Origin: Candidatus Moraniibacteriota bacterium
GTDB taxonomy: Bacteria; Patescibacteriota; Minisyncoccia; Moranbacterales; GWC2-37-73
Direction: 5' to 3'
Length of the DNA: 34,701 nucleotides
Assembly (NCBI GenBank): GCA_003510895.1
Contig: DOKE01000008.1
Location: 49,089-83,789, forward strand
Below are positions 13,934-23,755 of the stretch, in pieces (position 1 is the stretch's first letter; every line of letters starts with the position of its first letter). The position numbers and the translations under genes are program-made. The notes below the pieces were generated by a model that ran no database searches, was not told the origin of the DNA, and saw nothing but the letters and a program-made list of their open reading frames with translations.

Positions 13934-15232
13934 ATGGGGAAAAAAGAAATAATCAATATTGATAAGGATTGGTATATTGATTTGGTTGAAAATATAAGCG
14001 ATTTGGTGCAATGCGTAACTCCGGATGGAACTTTTCTATATGTTAATTCAGCTTGGAAAAAAGCTCTTGGATATACCGATGAAGACATTTCTAAATTGTC
14101 AGTATTTGATATAATTTGTCCGGACTACAAGGAACATTGCCTAAGCGCCTTCAAAGACGTTATGGAAGGGAAAGACATTGGTAAATTTGAAGTAGAATTT
14201 CTTACTCGAGAAAATAAAAGATTAATACTTGAAGGCAGTGTTAATTGTAAAATTAAAGATGGCAAGCCTCTCTATACTAGAGCTATTTTTCGTGATATCA
14301 CAGAACGAAAAAAACACGAAAGAGAAATAAAGGAAATGCAGGCCTATTATGAATTAATTCTTAATTCTGCCAGTGAGGGAATTTTTGGTCTTGATAAAGA
14401 AGGAAAGCACACTTTTGTTAATCCGGCGGCGGCTAATATCTTAGGTTATTCCGTGGATGAATTGATTGGACGCGAGAGTCATGCGGTGTATCATCATTCT
14501 AAAAAAGATGGAAATCCATACCCAGTCGGAGAGTGTCCTATTTATGTGTGCACCTTGAAAGGGAGCAATCAAAAAGGCAGAGATGTTTTTTGGAATAAAT
14601 CAGGTCAAAGTATTTCAGTAGAGTATAATTGCTCGCCTATTTTTGATGAAAATGGAAAAGTTGATGGATCAGTTGTTATTTTCCGCGATATTACCAAAGA
14701 AGAAGAAACACAAAAAAAACTTGATAATGAAAAAAACAAAGCTCAGCAATACATTGATATCGCCAGGGTGATGATTTTGGTTTTGGACAAAAATGGCAAT
14801 ATATCACTAATCAATAAGCGGGGTTGCGAACTTTTGGGCTATCAGGAAGCCAGTGAATTGGTTGGAAAGAATTGGTTTGAAAGTTTTATTCCACAAAAAG
14901 ATAGAGAAAAAATAACGGAATTTTTCAGGGATATGTTTAAAGGAGGGTCTGATATATCGGAATATGTTGAAAATAAAATTATCACAAAAACAGGAGAGGA
15001 ACGAATAATCGGTTGGCATAACACCGTTTTGCATAATAGTAAGGGATATATAAATGCCACATTGAGTTCCGGAGAGGATATAACCGAAAGAAAGAAAAAT
15101 GAAGAAAAAAATAGAGAAAAAACTGATGAGTTGGAAAGAATAAATCGTCTTATGGTTGGGAGGGAAATAAAAATGATGGAGTTGAAAGATGAGATAAGAA
15201 GCTTGCAACAAAAACTCAGAAAAGAAAATTAG
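13934..15232 (+). CDS. three-PAS sensor protein without a kinase domain
   Basis: A cytoplasmic 432-residue protein with three PAS domains at about 16-128, 139-258 and 271-388. Each ends in the usual (F)RDIT / GEDIT signature: FRDITERKK, FRDITKEEE and GEDITERKK. The second carries the HHSKKDGNPYPVGECPIYVC insert seen in several sensory PAS domains. A C-terminal coiled coil (ELERINRLMVGREIKMMELK) follows, with no HisKA, HATPase, GGDEF or other output. It probably relays a signal by pairing with a kinase, the obvious candidate being the next gene 41 bases on. Ligand unknown. Confidence 0.85.
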   Translation: MGKKEIINIDKDWYIDLVENISDLVQCVTPDGTFLYVNSAWKKALGYTDEDISKLSVFDIICPDYKEHCLSAFKDVMEGKDIGKFEVEFLTRENKRLILEGSVNCKIKDGKPLYTRAIFRDITERKKHEREIKEMQAYYELILNSASEGIFGLDKEGKHTFVNPAAANILGYSVDELIGRESHAVYHHSKKDGNPYPVGECPIYVCTLKGSNQKGRDVFWNKSGQSISVEYNCSPIFDENGKVDGSVVIFRDITKEEETQKKLDNEKNKAQQYIDIARVMILVLDKNGNISLINKRGCELLGYQEASELVGKNWFESFIPQKDREKITEFFRDMFKGGSDISEYVENKIITKTGEERIIGWHNTVLHNSKGYINATLSSGEDITERKKNEEKNREKTDELERINRLMVGREIKMMELKDEIRSLQQKLRKEN

Positions 15233-15273
15233 ACAAAGATTTTTTTAGACGATTAAGATAAAAAATATTTTTT

Positions 15274-17730
15274 GTGAAAAAAATAATATCAAAATTAAAT
15301 TCAATCAGTTTCACGCTGATTATGCATTTTATTATTGTCGGTTTCGTGCCAACAATAATAATTGTTTTTATTGGACTTAACTCTGCTGAAAAAGTATTTT
15401 CACAAGAATTAGAGAAAAATTTTTCTCAATATGTGCAATCTAAGGAGGTTCAAATCAATACATTTCTTGGATTAACAGAATCATTGAGTCGTGATTTGGC
15501 ATCCAGTTGTTTTGTTGCAGATAAACTTTCCAACAAGGGGGTAGATGATATCGATGATATCAATGAAAGCACTGAAGATGTTGGTGGTATTGAAGGCATT
15601 GAGAATGCTATTACTAAAGATGTCGACCAGCAGTTGTCAGAATATATTAGTTCCAAAAAAAATATTTGGAAAGATTTTTTGTCGGAAGTAAACATTGCTG
15701 ATCCTTCGGGAAAAATTGTTTTCTCAACGCTTGAAGATGCAATAGGGCAAGAAGATAATGATTTAGTTGCTTATTTCAATTCTACAAATAAATCTATCGA
15801 AGATTTAATAAAAACCGAAATAATTGAAAAGAAGGAATTCAATAATGAAAAGGTTGTTAAAGTTTCCATCCCGGTTGTTTCTTTGGATAATGATCAGCGT
15901 ATTGGTTTTATTTCCGCTTTTTATGATATGAAGCTTTTGGAAAAATATATCTCCGGTCTATCTAAAAATGAAAATAATATTAATTTAAATCAAAGTGAAT
16001 CCATAGAAACATATATTGTTGATTCACGAGGGAAAATTTTTGTCAGCTCTTTTGGCAATGTGGATAAAAAAAATTATTTTGAGAAAATTTCATTGAATAG
16101 CTATCCGGTAGCTGAATGTATTCAAAAACAGAAAGATATAAGTGGTGTCTATGAAAGTTATGATAAACGTGAAGTTATTGGAGCTTCGATCTGTTTCCCT
16201 AATAAGGGTTGGACGCTTATTTCTGAATTAGATTTTGCTGTTGCTAATTCTGGTATGGAATTTTTGGAAAAGTTGATGTTTATTTCGGTTCCTATAATAT
16301 TTGTTTTTTTGCTTATTATAGTTTATGTTTTAACTTTGCGTTTTTCTGCTCCGATAAAAAAATTAACTGAAACAGCGGCATTGATATCGTCCGGAAATTT
16401 TGGAGTAGTGGCAGCCGTGAAAGAAAAGAATGAAATCGGTGAGTTGGCGATGGCTTTTAACGGTATGGCGGAGAAATTGAGAAAATATTATAGTTATTTG
16501 GAAGAAGAAGTAAAGAAAAGAACCAGTCAATTGTCAGAAAAAGTGGAAGAAACAGAAAATGCCAAGAAAGCTATGATGAATATTTTGGAAGACGTGGAAG
16601 AAGAAAAGAAAAAAGCGGAAAACTTAGCAAAGGATTTGGAAAAATTTATGCTGGCTGTAGAAAATTCTTGGGAGCTTATAATTATTACTGACGTTGATGG
16701 AGTGATTCTTTATGCTAATAGGGCGCTGGAAAGAATTACGAAATTTAAAATCAGTGAAGTTTTAGGCAAAAAAGCTGGGAATGAAAAGCTCTGGGGAGGG
16801 CTAGAAAGCAAAGAATTTTATGAAAAATTATGGAAGACAATAAAAATTGATAAGAAACCTTTTATTGGTGAGATTAGAAATAAGAGAAAAAATGGAGATA
16901 ATTATATTGGCTTGGTTAATATTTCTCCTATTCTTGATAAAGAAGGAAACATTATGTTTTTTGTGGCAATTCAGCGTGATATTACACTGGAAAAAGATAT
17001 TGATCGAACAAAAACCGAATTTGTTTCTTTGGCTTCTCATCAATTACGTACACCACTTACATCGATTAATTGGTATTTGGAAATGATATTAGATGGAGAT
17101 GCGGGAAAAATAAATAAGAAACAAGAGGAATATTTAAGAGAAGCAAAAGATGGCAGTCAAAGAATGGCTGATTTGGTAACGGCGCTTTTGAATGTTTCTC
17201 GTTTGGAGCTAGGAACATTTGTGGTTGAGCCGGAACCAACTGATATTCTAGAGATGTCCGAAAGCGTTCTCAGGGAATTAAGATTGCAAACAAAAGAAAG
17301 AAAAATAAAAGTGGAAACTCAATACGACAAGGAGTTGCCAGAAATCAAAGTCGATCCAAAGCTTATGCGTATTGTTTTTCAAAATCTTTTTTCCAATGCT
17401 ATTAAATATAATTCAGAAAAAGGAAAATTAGAAGTTATTGTTAAGTGTGATAAAAATAATATTAGGATTGAAGTGGCAGATACCGGATATGGAATACCGG
17501 AGCATCAAAAAGATAAGATATTTTCTAAATTATTTAGGGCAGATAATGTTAGGGAAGCGGTTACTGATGGAACTGGATTAGGATTATATATTGTTAAATC
17601 AATTATTGAACAAACTGGCGGAGAGATATGGTTTGAATCCAAAGAAAACAAAGGAACAAGATTTTTTGTAACGCTTCCGAAAAGTGGTATGAAGGAACGA
17701 AGCGGAGTGAAAGCATTGGATGTTAAATAA
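15274..17730 (+). CDS. membrane sensor histidine kinase (Cache-HAMP-PAS-HisKA-HATPase)
   Basis: An 818-residue kinase. One membrane helix (about 12-35) is followed by an outside region of about 300 residues with two Cache-like strands (VNIADPSGKIVFSTLEDAIG and TYIVDSRGKIFVSSFG). A second helix lies at about 334-357, then HAMP to about 410, a coiled coil, a PAS domain at about 455-575, HisKA with His589 in SLASHQLRTPLTSINWYLEM, and HATPase with the N box NLFSNAIKYNS, G1 DTGYGIP and G2 GTGLGLYIV. GTG start. It should sense a small extracellular molecule and phosphorylate the receiver at 17756 and perhaps the two others in the cluster. Confidence 0.93.
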   Translation: MKKIISKLNSISFTLIMHFIIVGFVPTIIIVFIGLNSAEKVFSQELEKNFSQYVQSKEVQINTFLGLTESLSRDLASSCFVADKLSNKGVDDIDDINESTEDVGGIEGIENAITKDVDQQLSEYISSKKNIWKDFLSEVNIADPSGKIVFSTLEDAIGQEDNDLVAYFNSTNKSIEDLIKTEIIEKKEFNNEKVVKVSIPVVSLDNDQRIGFISAFYDMKLLEKYISGLSKNENNINLNQSESIETYIVDSRGKIFVSSFGNVDKKNYFEKISLNSYPVAECIQKQKDISGVYESYDKREVIGASICFPNKGWTLISELDFAVANSGMEFLEKLMFISVPIIFVFLLIIVYVLTLRFSAPIKKLTETAALISSGNFGVVAAVKEKNEIGELAMAFNGMAEKLRKYYSYLEEEVKKRTSQLSEKVEETENAKKAMMNILEDVEEEKKKAENLAKDLEKFMLAVENSWELIIITDVDGVILYANRALERITKFKISEVLGKKAGNEKLWGGLESKEFYEKLWKTIKIDKKPFIGEIRNKRKNGDNYIGLVNISPILDKEGNIMFFVAIQRDITLEKDIDRTKTEFVSLASHQLRTPLTSINWYLEMILDGDAGKINKKQEEYLREAKDGSQRMADLVTALLNVSRLELGTFVVEPEPTDILEMSESVLRELRLQTKERKIKVETQYDKELPEIKVDPKLMRIVFQNLFSNAIKYNSEKGKLEVIVKCDKNNIRIEVADTGYGIPEHQKDKIFSKLFRADNVREAVTDGTGLGLYIVKSIIEQTGGEIWFESKENKGTRFFVTLPKSGMKERSGVKALDVK

Positions 17731-17755
17731 TTAATAATAAATTTGAGAAAATAAA

Positions 17756-18133
17756 ATGAAAGAAAATAGCAAGAAAATTTTGATTGTGGAGGATGATGAG
17801 GCATTGCTTAAAGCGGTGGTTCAGAAGTTGAAAATAAAAGGTTATGATATTTTTATGGCGCGTTCAGTCAGTGAAGCGGATAATATTTTTAAATCTGAAA
17901 AAATTGATGCTTTATGGCTGGATCATTATTTAGTTGGCAAGGAAAGTGGCTTGGATTTAGTGGTAAAGATAAGAGAAGGAAAAAACAATAGCAATATTCC
18001 AATTTTTGTAGTTACTAATTCATCCAGTAATGAAAAAATGAGATCCTATTTAAAATTGGGAGTAAAGAAATATTACATTAAGGTATCGGTTAGTCTTGCG
18101 CAAGTCATAGCGGACATAGAAGATGTTATTTAG
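17756..18133 (+). CDS. single-domain response regulator paired with the kinase
   Basis: A 125-residue receiver 25 bases after the kinase. Acidic residues are in LIVEDDEALL, the phosphorylation site is Asp56 (ALWLDHYLVGKESG), the switch Thr is Thr87 (FVVTNSSS) and the Lys is Lys109 (YYIKVS). The D+4 region HYLVG departs from the common MPxxDG pattern, but the essential residues remain. No output domain, so it must act through another protein. Confidence 0.9.
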   Translation: MKENSKKILIVEDDEALLKAVVQKLKIKGYDIFMARSVSEADNIFKSEKIDALWLDHYLVGKESGLDLVVKIREGKNNSNIPIFVVTNSSSNEKMRSYLKLGVKKYYIKVSVSLAQVIADIEDVI

Positions 18134-18148
18134 AGATTTTTCCGGCTA

Positions 18149-18157
18149 TGCTATAAT
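18149..18157 (+). promoter_or_regulatory. extended -10 promoter of enolase
   Basis: TGC followed by TATAAT at 18152-18157; no good -35. The leader to the enolase ATG is about 55 bases and AT-rich. Confidence 0.5.
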
Positions 18158-18217
18158 AGATGTATATAGATAATAAATTATTTATTTGCAGTAGAATATT
18201 TTATAATTTAAATCCTT

Positions 18218-19516
18218 ATGTCAGCAATTAAAAAAATATACGCTCGTGAAATTTTGGATTCCAGGGGCAATCCGACAATTGAAGTGTCGGTGGAATTGCG
18301 AAGCGGAGTGATTGGCGTGGCGGCAGTTCCATCAGGAGCGTCAACCGGAACATTTGAAGCGCTTGAACTTCGCGATGGAGATGAAAAGAGATATGGCGGA
18401 TTGGGAGTGTTGAAGGCGATTGAAAATGTGGAAAAAATAATCCAAAAAGAGTTGATAGGAAAAGACGCAAGAAAACAACACGAAATAGACGAATTGATGC
18501 TTGAATTGGATGGGACGGAAAATAAATCAAGATTGGGAGCCAATGCAATCTTGGGAGTTTCTTTGGCTGTTTGCAGAGCGGCGGCGATTTATGAAAAGAA
18601 ACCTTTATATAAATATATCAATGATATCTTCAAGGTAGGCGGAAAGAAAATGAAAATTCCTATTCCGATGTTTAATGTTTTGAACGGAGGGCAACACGCT
18701 GATTCTGGTTTGAGCATTCAAGAATTTAAAGTTGTTCCAAACGGAATTAAAAGTTTTTCGGAACAATTAAGGGCGGGAAGTGAAGTTTTTCACAAGCTTA
18801 AAAAAATATTAGGAGCGGGTGGCTATGGAACGGGAGTGGGGGATGAAGGCGGTTTTGCTCCCAGATTGGAAAGTAATGTTCAAGCGTTGGAATTTATTAA
18901 CAAGGCGATTTCAGAAAGCGGCTATGCATTGGGAACTGAAATTAATTTAGGTTTGGATGTCGCGGCTAATTCTTTTTTTGTTGAAAAAGAAAATCACTAT
19001 GTGCTCAAACCCGAAGGCGTAACACTGGAAAAAGAAAGACTGATTAATTTATATAAAGAATGGATTGATAAATATTATGTTATTTCCATTGAAGATGGAC
19101 TTAATGAGGAAGATTGGATAGGATGGTCTGTTATGCTTGAAAAAATTGCCAAGAAAACTTTTTTGGAAGGAATTATCAGTTCCGGTTTCGATAGAATTAT
19201 GCTGATTGGAGACGACTTGCTGGTTACTAATGTTAAACGGCTTCAAAAAGCAATTGAACATAAGTCTTGCAACAGCGTTTTGATTAAGGTTAATCAAATC
19301 GGAACTCTTTCAGAAACTTTTGAGTGTATGAAATTAGCCAAGAAAAATAAAATGAGAACCGTTATTTCTCATAGAAGTGGAGAAACGACAGATGATTTTA
19401 TTGCGGATTTGGCAGTGGGAACAAATGCTGATTTTATTAAATCCGGGTCGCTTTCTCGAGGAGAGAGAATTTGCAAATACAACAGACTTTTGGAGATAGA
19501 ACAAGAATTAAAATAA
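18218..19516 (+). CDS. eno: enolase (phosphopyruvate hydratase)
   Basis: Interconverts 2-phosphoglycerate and phosphoenolpyruvate in the cytoplasm. Conserved blocks: AREILDSRGNPTIEV, VPSGASTGTFEALELRDGD, MFNVLNGGQHADSGLSIQEF, VGDEGGFAPRLESN with catalytic Glu210, SIEDGLNEEDW, LIGDDLLVTN, LIKVNQIGTLSET with catalytic Lys357, and SHRSGETTDDFIADLAVG. The length of 432 is normal. A small insertion between SVMLEKIAKK and LIGDDLL (around LEGIISSGFDRI) is longer than usual. It begins its own transcription unit with the PfkB-family kinase following. Confidence 0.97.
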   Translation: MSAIKKIYAREILDSRGNPTIEVSVELRSGVIGVAAVPSGASTGTFEALELRDGDEKRYGGLGVLKAIENVEKIIQKELIGKDARKQHEIDELMLELDGTENKSRLGANAILGVSLAVCRAAAIYEKKPLYKYINDIFKVGGKKMKIPIPMFNVLNGGQHADSGLSIQEFKVVPNGIKSFSEQLRAGSEVFHKLKKILGAGGYGTGVGDEGGFAPRLESNVQALEFINKAISESGYALGTEINLGLDVAANSFFVEKENHYVLKPEGVTLEKERLINLYKEWIDKYYVISIEDGLNEEDWIGWSVMLEKIAKKTFLEGIISSGFDRIMLIGDDLLVTNVKRLQKAIEHKSCNSVLIKVNQIGTLSETFECMKLAKKNKMRTVISHRSGETTDDFIADLAVGTNADFIKSGSLSRGERICKYNRLLEIEQELK

Positions 19517-19539
19517 CCCGATACCTATAAGTTAAAAAG

Positions 19540-20607
19540 ATGTTAAATGAAATAAAAAAATTTTTTCTAAGTGTTGGGAGTATTAAGAATAATCTGAAAA
19601 ACGGTGTTGTTTGTATTGGTTCGGCCACTAAGGATATATTTTTTCCGACGGGCGATGGAATAATTTTAGAAACTCCGGATGATCTTACTTCTCAACGCAA
19701 GATCGCTTTTGAATTGGGGGCAAAATATCACATTGATGAGCGTTTTGAAACATTGGGGGGTTGCTCGGTGAATGTTGCTGCGGGACTTTCGAGATTGGGC
19801 GTGAATGTTTCTTGTTATGCTCCAATTGGTGATGATGAAGAAGGAAATTGGATTTTACAAAGAATTTCTCAAAATAATATTAACACTTCAAGCGTAAACA
19901 AAATTCCTGAAACAGTTAGTGATCTTTCCGCCATAATCGTGGATTCAAAGAGCGGGGAAAGAACAATTTTTTCCAACCACGGAGCCAGTCAGAAATTTGT
20001 CGTTGAAAAAGAGAAAATAAAGAATTTCAGATGGGTTTTTGTTGGCGATTTAAGTGGAGATTGGAAATCCAATATTGACGTAATTTTTCAGAAAGCTTGG
20101 GAAGTTGGAATGAAAATAGCTTTTAATCCTCGTCAACAAATGCTTCATAGCGGAATGTTAAGTGTTTTAAAAATGATTTCTTTTTGTGATTTATTGTTTG
20201 TAAATAAAGATGAAGCTATAGAAATAGTTTCGGAAATGAATGGAAAAAATAAAATAACGGAGATTGAAGAAGAAAGATTTCTTCTTCAGAAGTTGAAAGA
20301 GTTGGGTGTTTCAATTGTTGTTCTCACTGATGGAGTTCGTGGAGCTTGGGTTTTTGATGGAAAAGAAATGTTTCATTGTGAAGCGTTGTTGCGGAAAGCT
20401 GTTGACACGACTGGATCGGGAGACGCTTTCGCTAGTGGTTTTTTTGGCGCTTTGTTGAAAGAAAAATCGATTAGCGAATCTTTAAAGTGGGGAATTGCCA
20501 ACAGCAGCAGCAGTGTGGGATTTTATGGAGGAGAAAAAGGTCTTCTCTATGAAGTTGAAATTGAAAAAAATGCGCAAAATATAAGCGCGATAAAGATTAC
20601 TTTTTAA
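19540..20607 (+). CDS. PfkB/ribokinase-family carbohydrate kinase
   Basis: A 355-residue sugar- or nucleoside-kinase-like protein. The first PfkB signature is seen in GGCSVNVAAGLSRLGVNVSC, with GDDEEGNWI after it. The second is DTTGSGDAFASGFFGALL with catalytic Asp295, and LTDGVRGAWVFDG lies before it. An N-terminal extension of about 40 residues, including FPTGDGIILETPDD, precedes the first strand. The substrate cannot be read from the sequence; adenosine, ribose and fructose phosphates are all handled by this family. It follows enolase by 23 bases, so a role in central carbon metabolism is likely. Confidence 0.88.
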   Translation: MLNEIKKFFLSVGSIKNNLKNGVVCIGSATKDIFFPTGDGIILETPDDLTSQRKIAFELGAKYHIDERFETLGGCSVNVAAGLSRLGVNVSCYAPIGDDEEGNWILQRISQNNINTSSVNKIPETVSDLSAIIVDSKSGERTIFSNHGASQKFVVEKEKIKNFRWVFVGDLSGDWKSNIDVIFQKAWEVGMKIAFNPRQQMLHSGMLSVLKMISFCDLLFVNKDEAIEIVSEMNGKNKITEIEEERFLLQKLKELGVSIVVLTDGVRGAWVFDGKEMFHCEALLRKAVDTTGSGDAFASGFFGALLKEKSISESLKWGIANSSSSVGFYGGEKGLLYEVEIEKNAQNISAIKITF

Positions 20608-20620
20608 AGAATAGAATGTC

Positions 20621-21889
20621 ATGTCATTTTTTTCGAATATTATAAATAGAAAAAAATCAGAAAATATGCTGGCTCTTGATATTGGAACAGAGTTTGTCAA
20701 AGCTCTGATTTTCAGGACAGTGCCAGGAGGAGAAAAGGTCAGAGGTGAAATTTTGGGTGTTGGAAAGACGCGTCAAAAGAGTGGAAATATGCAAAGCGGA
20801 GCTGTTTCGGATATATCCGGAGTAATTGAGACAAGCAGGGAAGCGATTATTTCTGCGCAAAAAAAATCAGGAATTAAAAAAGTAAAAAAATCCATTATTG
20901 GAATAGCGGGAGAATTGGTTAAGGGAACGACCACAACTGTTCACTATGAACGATCCCGAGCGGAAAGCCAAATTAATATCTCTGAATTAAAAACCATTAT
21001 CAATAGAGTTCAGCTTAAGGCTTATGAAAGAATAAAACAGCAAATTTCCTGGGAAACTGGTCAGGATGATATCAGTATAAAAGTTATAAATGCGGCTATT
21101 GTGGATATTAGAATTGATGGTTATCAAGTTAAAAATCCTATTGGTTTTCAAGGAAAAGATGTTTCAATTAGTATTTTTAACGCTTATGCGCCAACTATAC
21201 ATTTGGGCGCTCTGAATACCATAGCGGATGAATTGGGCATTGATTTGATTTCCATTGCCGCTGAGCCGTATGCCGTGGCAAGAAGCGTGGATTATGATGA
21301 TGTTTTGGATTTTAGCGCAATTTTTATAGATATAGGAGGAGGAACAACTGATATTGCCGTTGTGAGAAACGGAGGATTGGAGGGAACAAAAATGTTTGCG
21401 TTTGGAGGAAGAGCATTTACAAAAAAACTCGCGCAAGAATTGGAAATTTCTTTTGAAGAAGCGGAGACTCTCAAGATTAATTATTCAGGAGGGAGACTAG
21501 GTTTTGATGTTTCTTCCAGGATAGATGAAATTTTTGAAAATGATTGTAATGTGTGGCTTGGAGGAGTTGAATTATCTTTGGCTGAATTTGCGGAACATGA
21601 TGTTTTGCCTTCAAAAATATTGTTGTGCGGAGGCGGTTCCGCTCTTCCTGGAATAAAAAAAGCGCTTGCTTCCCAAGGATGGATAAAAAATCTTCCCTTT
21701 GCCAAAACCCCGATAGTAAGTTTTTTGCAGCCAAAGGATGTGGTGAGAATTTTCGATAGCACAAAAGAACTGACAAATCCTCAAGATGTTACGCCTATGG
21801 GTCTTGCTAATCTGGCTTTGGATATTTCTGCCGAAGAGAAACTAATGGCCGGAATTTTGAGCAGAGTTGTGCAGAATATGGAGGAGTAG
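20621..21889 (+). CDS. FtsA/PilM-family actin-like ATPase
   Basis: A 422-residue actin-fold protein with phosphate-binding loops LALDIGTEFVKAL (17-29) and FIDIGGGTTDIAVV (about 236-249), and the adenosine motif ILLCGGGSALPGI. The insert around TVHYERSRAESQINISELKT resembles the SHS2 domain of FtsA and PilM. FtsA anchors the division ring and PilM links the pilus platform to the wall. No ftsZ lies nearby and no PilN/PilO is seen, so context does not settle which it is. Overall likeness seems closer to FtsA. The Met of MLALDIG (20666) is internal; the longer start at 20621 is kept because its basic N-terminus is open from the upstream gap of 13 bases. Confidence 0.8.
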   Translation: MSFFSNIINRKKSENMLALDIGTEFVKALIFRTVPGGEKVRGEILGVGKTRQKSGNMQSGAVSDISGVIETSREAIISAQKKSGIKKVKKSIIGIAGELVKGTTTTVHYERSRAESQINISELKTIINRVQLKAYERIKQQISWETGQDDISIKVINAAIVDIRIDGYQVKNPIGFQGKDVSISIFNAYAPTIHLGALNTIADELGIDLISIAAEPYAVARSVDYDDVLDFSAIFIDIGGGTTDIAVVRNGGLEGTKMFAFGGRAFTKKLAQELEISFEEAETLKINYSGGRLGFDVSSRIDEIFENDCNVWLGGVELSLAEFAEHDVLPSKILLCGGGSALPGIKKALASQGWIKNLPFAKTPIVSFLQPKDVVRIFDSTKELTNPQDVTPMGLANLALDISAEEKLMAGILSRVVQNMEE

Positions 21890-21936
21890 TTTTTATAGTT
21901 TGTATTTTTTTAAGAATTATTTTTAATAAATATTAT

Positions 21937-23709
21937 ATGCAAAAAACTTTCTATATCGACATTGATGAAGAAATTTCATCAGTAATTGATAAGCTCCACA
22001 AATCATCGTCAGTGGATAATTATTTTGTCGTGCCCAGGAGGACGATGGTTATGCAAAGTATTGTTAACTTGAAACTTTTGAAAAGGGAAGCGGATAAATT
22101 GAAAAAAAATGTAGTCATAGTGGCGCAGGATGAACAAATAACAACGATGTCGGAAAGAGCCGGGATAGCGACCAGATTATCAGTGGAAGGGATTGATCTT
22201 GTGGAAGAAAAAGAAGAAATTGCTCCAAAGAAAGAAAGTATGGAAGGAATTATTGTCAAAAAAAAGGAGCGTCTTGTTGGGGTCGGAACTTCTGATTTTT
22301 ATGGGAAGGAAGAAGATGATGTAGAGAGCGGCACAAAAATAAAAAAAAGTTTGCAATCGGGCGGTGTCTCAGTAAATGGAATTGCCAGTGATGTTTCAGT
22401 AAAAAAACAAAACAACTCGTTTCAGGAAAGTCGAGGAATGTATGTGGATAATATGGATCCGGAAAAAGAAAAGAAAATAGAAAGAATTTTGCATTTTGAA
22501 AAAAAAGAAAAAGAAAAAATTGTCCAGGCTCCGGTTGCAAAAAAATCCAAAAATTTAATATTTGTTTCTATTCTAGTCTCTCTGTTTATTTTGCTGGGTG
22601 TGGTTGCTTATCTTTTTGTTCCGAGCGCTAGTGTAGTGGTTTATTTAAAAAATGAAAATAAAAATATTTCAACGAATGCAAAGTCGTCATTAGATGAAGC
22701 AAAAGGAAATATTCAAAATAACGAGGTCGCTGGACGTATAATTGAAAAAGAACAAGAAATAACATTATCAAATCAAGCAACCGGATTCAGTGAATCATCC
22801 GGACAAAAAGCGAAAGGAAAATTGGTTATTTATAATGAATATAATAATTCCGCGCAAGCATTGATCGCAACAACAAGATTTGAAACTGAGGATGGAAAGA
22901 TATTCCGATTGGTCAAGGGAGTTTCTGTTCCCGGCATGAGCAGTGTTGGAGGGGAGATGAAGCCCGGAGCGATTGAAGTGGATGTTATTGCCGATGAACC
23001 CGGGGGAGATTATAATATCGGACCGGCTAAATTTAGCATCCCCGGACTTAAAGGCGGTCCTAAATATGGAAAAATTTATGCCAAATCAACAGAAAATATA
23101 TCAGGAGGAAGTTTGTCCGGCGATGGCATAAAAATGGTTAATCAATCTGATATTGATAATGCGAAAAATGAAACAGAAAAAGTCGCTAAAGAAAAAATTA
23201 TCAATTTAATCAAAGAAGAATTGGCGGAAGGAGAAACACTGCTTGATGATGGAATTAAATTTGAAACAGTGGAATCCATTGCCTATGCTACTTCCGGAGA
23301 TGTAAAAGAGAAATTTGATTATTATGTTAAAGCTAAAATGAAAATGGTTGTTTTTCAAGAAAAAGACGTGAAAAATATAATTGAAAGAATATACAAGGAA
23401 AAGAAAACGGAAGCGACTGAATATGTCATAAAAAATATAGAATTAAAGTATGATAACTTTAAGATTGATTTTGACAATAAGTCTTTGGAGTTTAGAGCGA
23501 ACGCTGTGGTTGGTGCGGCTCCTTCTTTTGACGCTAGTGAATTCAAAAAGAGTATTTTAGGAAAAAATGAAGATCAAATCAAAATTGTTTTGGAAAAATA
23601 TTCCTATGTCCGAAATTTTGAAGTGGATATATGGCCTATCATAAGTTCTCGCATCCCATCTTATGCCAGTAGAGTGTCTTTGGATGTTAAGGATTATGAG
23701 TCAAAATAG
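21937..23709 (+). CDS. one-pass membrane protein with a baseplate-J-like outer domain
   Basis: A 590-residue protein in three parts. Residues 1-90 form a small cytoplasmic alpha/beta domain (YFVVPRRTMVMQSIVNLKLL, then NVVIVAQDEQ). A charged, poorly ordered linker runs to about 205. One membrane helix (LIFVSILVSLFILLGVVAYL, about 207-228) precedes a large outer region. That region includes VDVIADEPGGDYNIGPAKFS, the pattern of baseplate-J/gp47-like domains, and later helical repeats. Proteins of this layout recur in CPR genomes but their job is unknown. It directly follows the FtsA/PilM-like gene, so a role at the envelope or division site is possible. Confidence 0.65.
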   Translation: MQKTFYIDIDEEISSVIDKLHKSSSVDNYFVVPRRTMVMQSIVNLKLLKREADKLKKNVVIVAQDEQITTMSERAGIATRLSVEGIDLVEEKEEIAPKKESMEGIIVKKKERLVGVGTSDFYGKEEDDVESGTKIKKSLQSGGVSVNGIASDVSVKKQNNSFQESRGMYVDNMDPEKEKKIERILHFEKKEKEKIVQAPVAKKSKNLIFVSILVSLFILLGVVAYLFVPSASVVVYLKNENKNISTNAKSSLDEAKGNIQNNEVAGRIIEKEQEITLSNQATGFSESSGQKAKGKLVIYNEYNNSAQALIATTRFETEDGKIFRLVKGVSVPGMSSVGGEMKPGAIEVDVIADEPGGDYNIGPAKFSIPGLKGGPKYGKIYAKSTENISGGSLSGDGIKMVNQSDIDNAKNETEKVAKEKIINLIKEELAEGETLLDDGIKFETVESIAYATSGDVKEKFDYYVKAKMKMVVFQEKDVKNIIERIYKEKKTEATEYVIKNIELKYDNFKIDFDNKSLEFRANAVVGAAPSFDASEFKKSILGKNEDQIKIVLEKYSYVRNFEVDIWPIISSRIPSYASRVSLDVKDYESK

Positions 23710-23726
23710 TTGATGATGAGCGGGTG

Positions 23727-23755
23727 TTGACAAGAAAAACAATATCTGTTAACAT
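23727..23755 (+). promoter_or_regulatory. strong promoter of the infA-rpsI operon
   Basis: A perfect -35 box TTGACA (23727-23732), a 17-base spacer, an extended TG (23747-23748) and a -10 box TAACAT (23750-23755). It is the best promoter in the window and fits a highly expressed ribosomal-protein operon. Confidence 0.8.
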
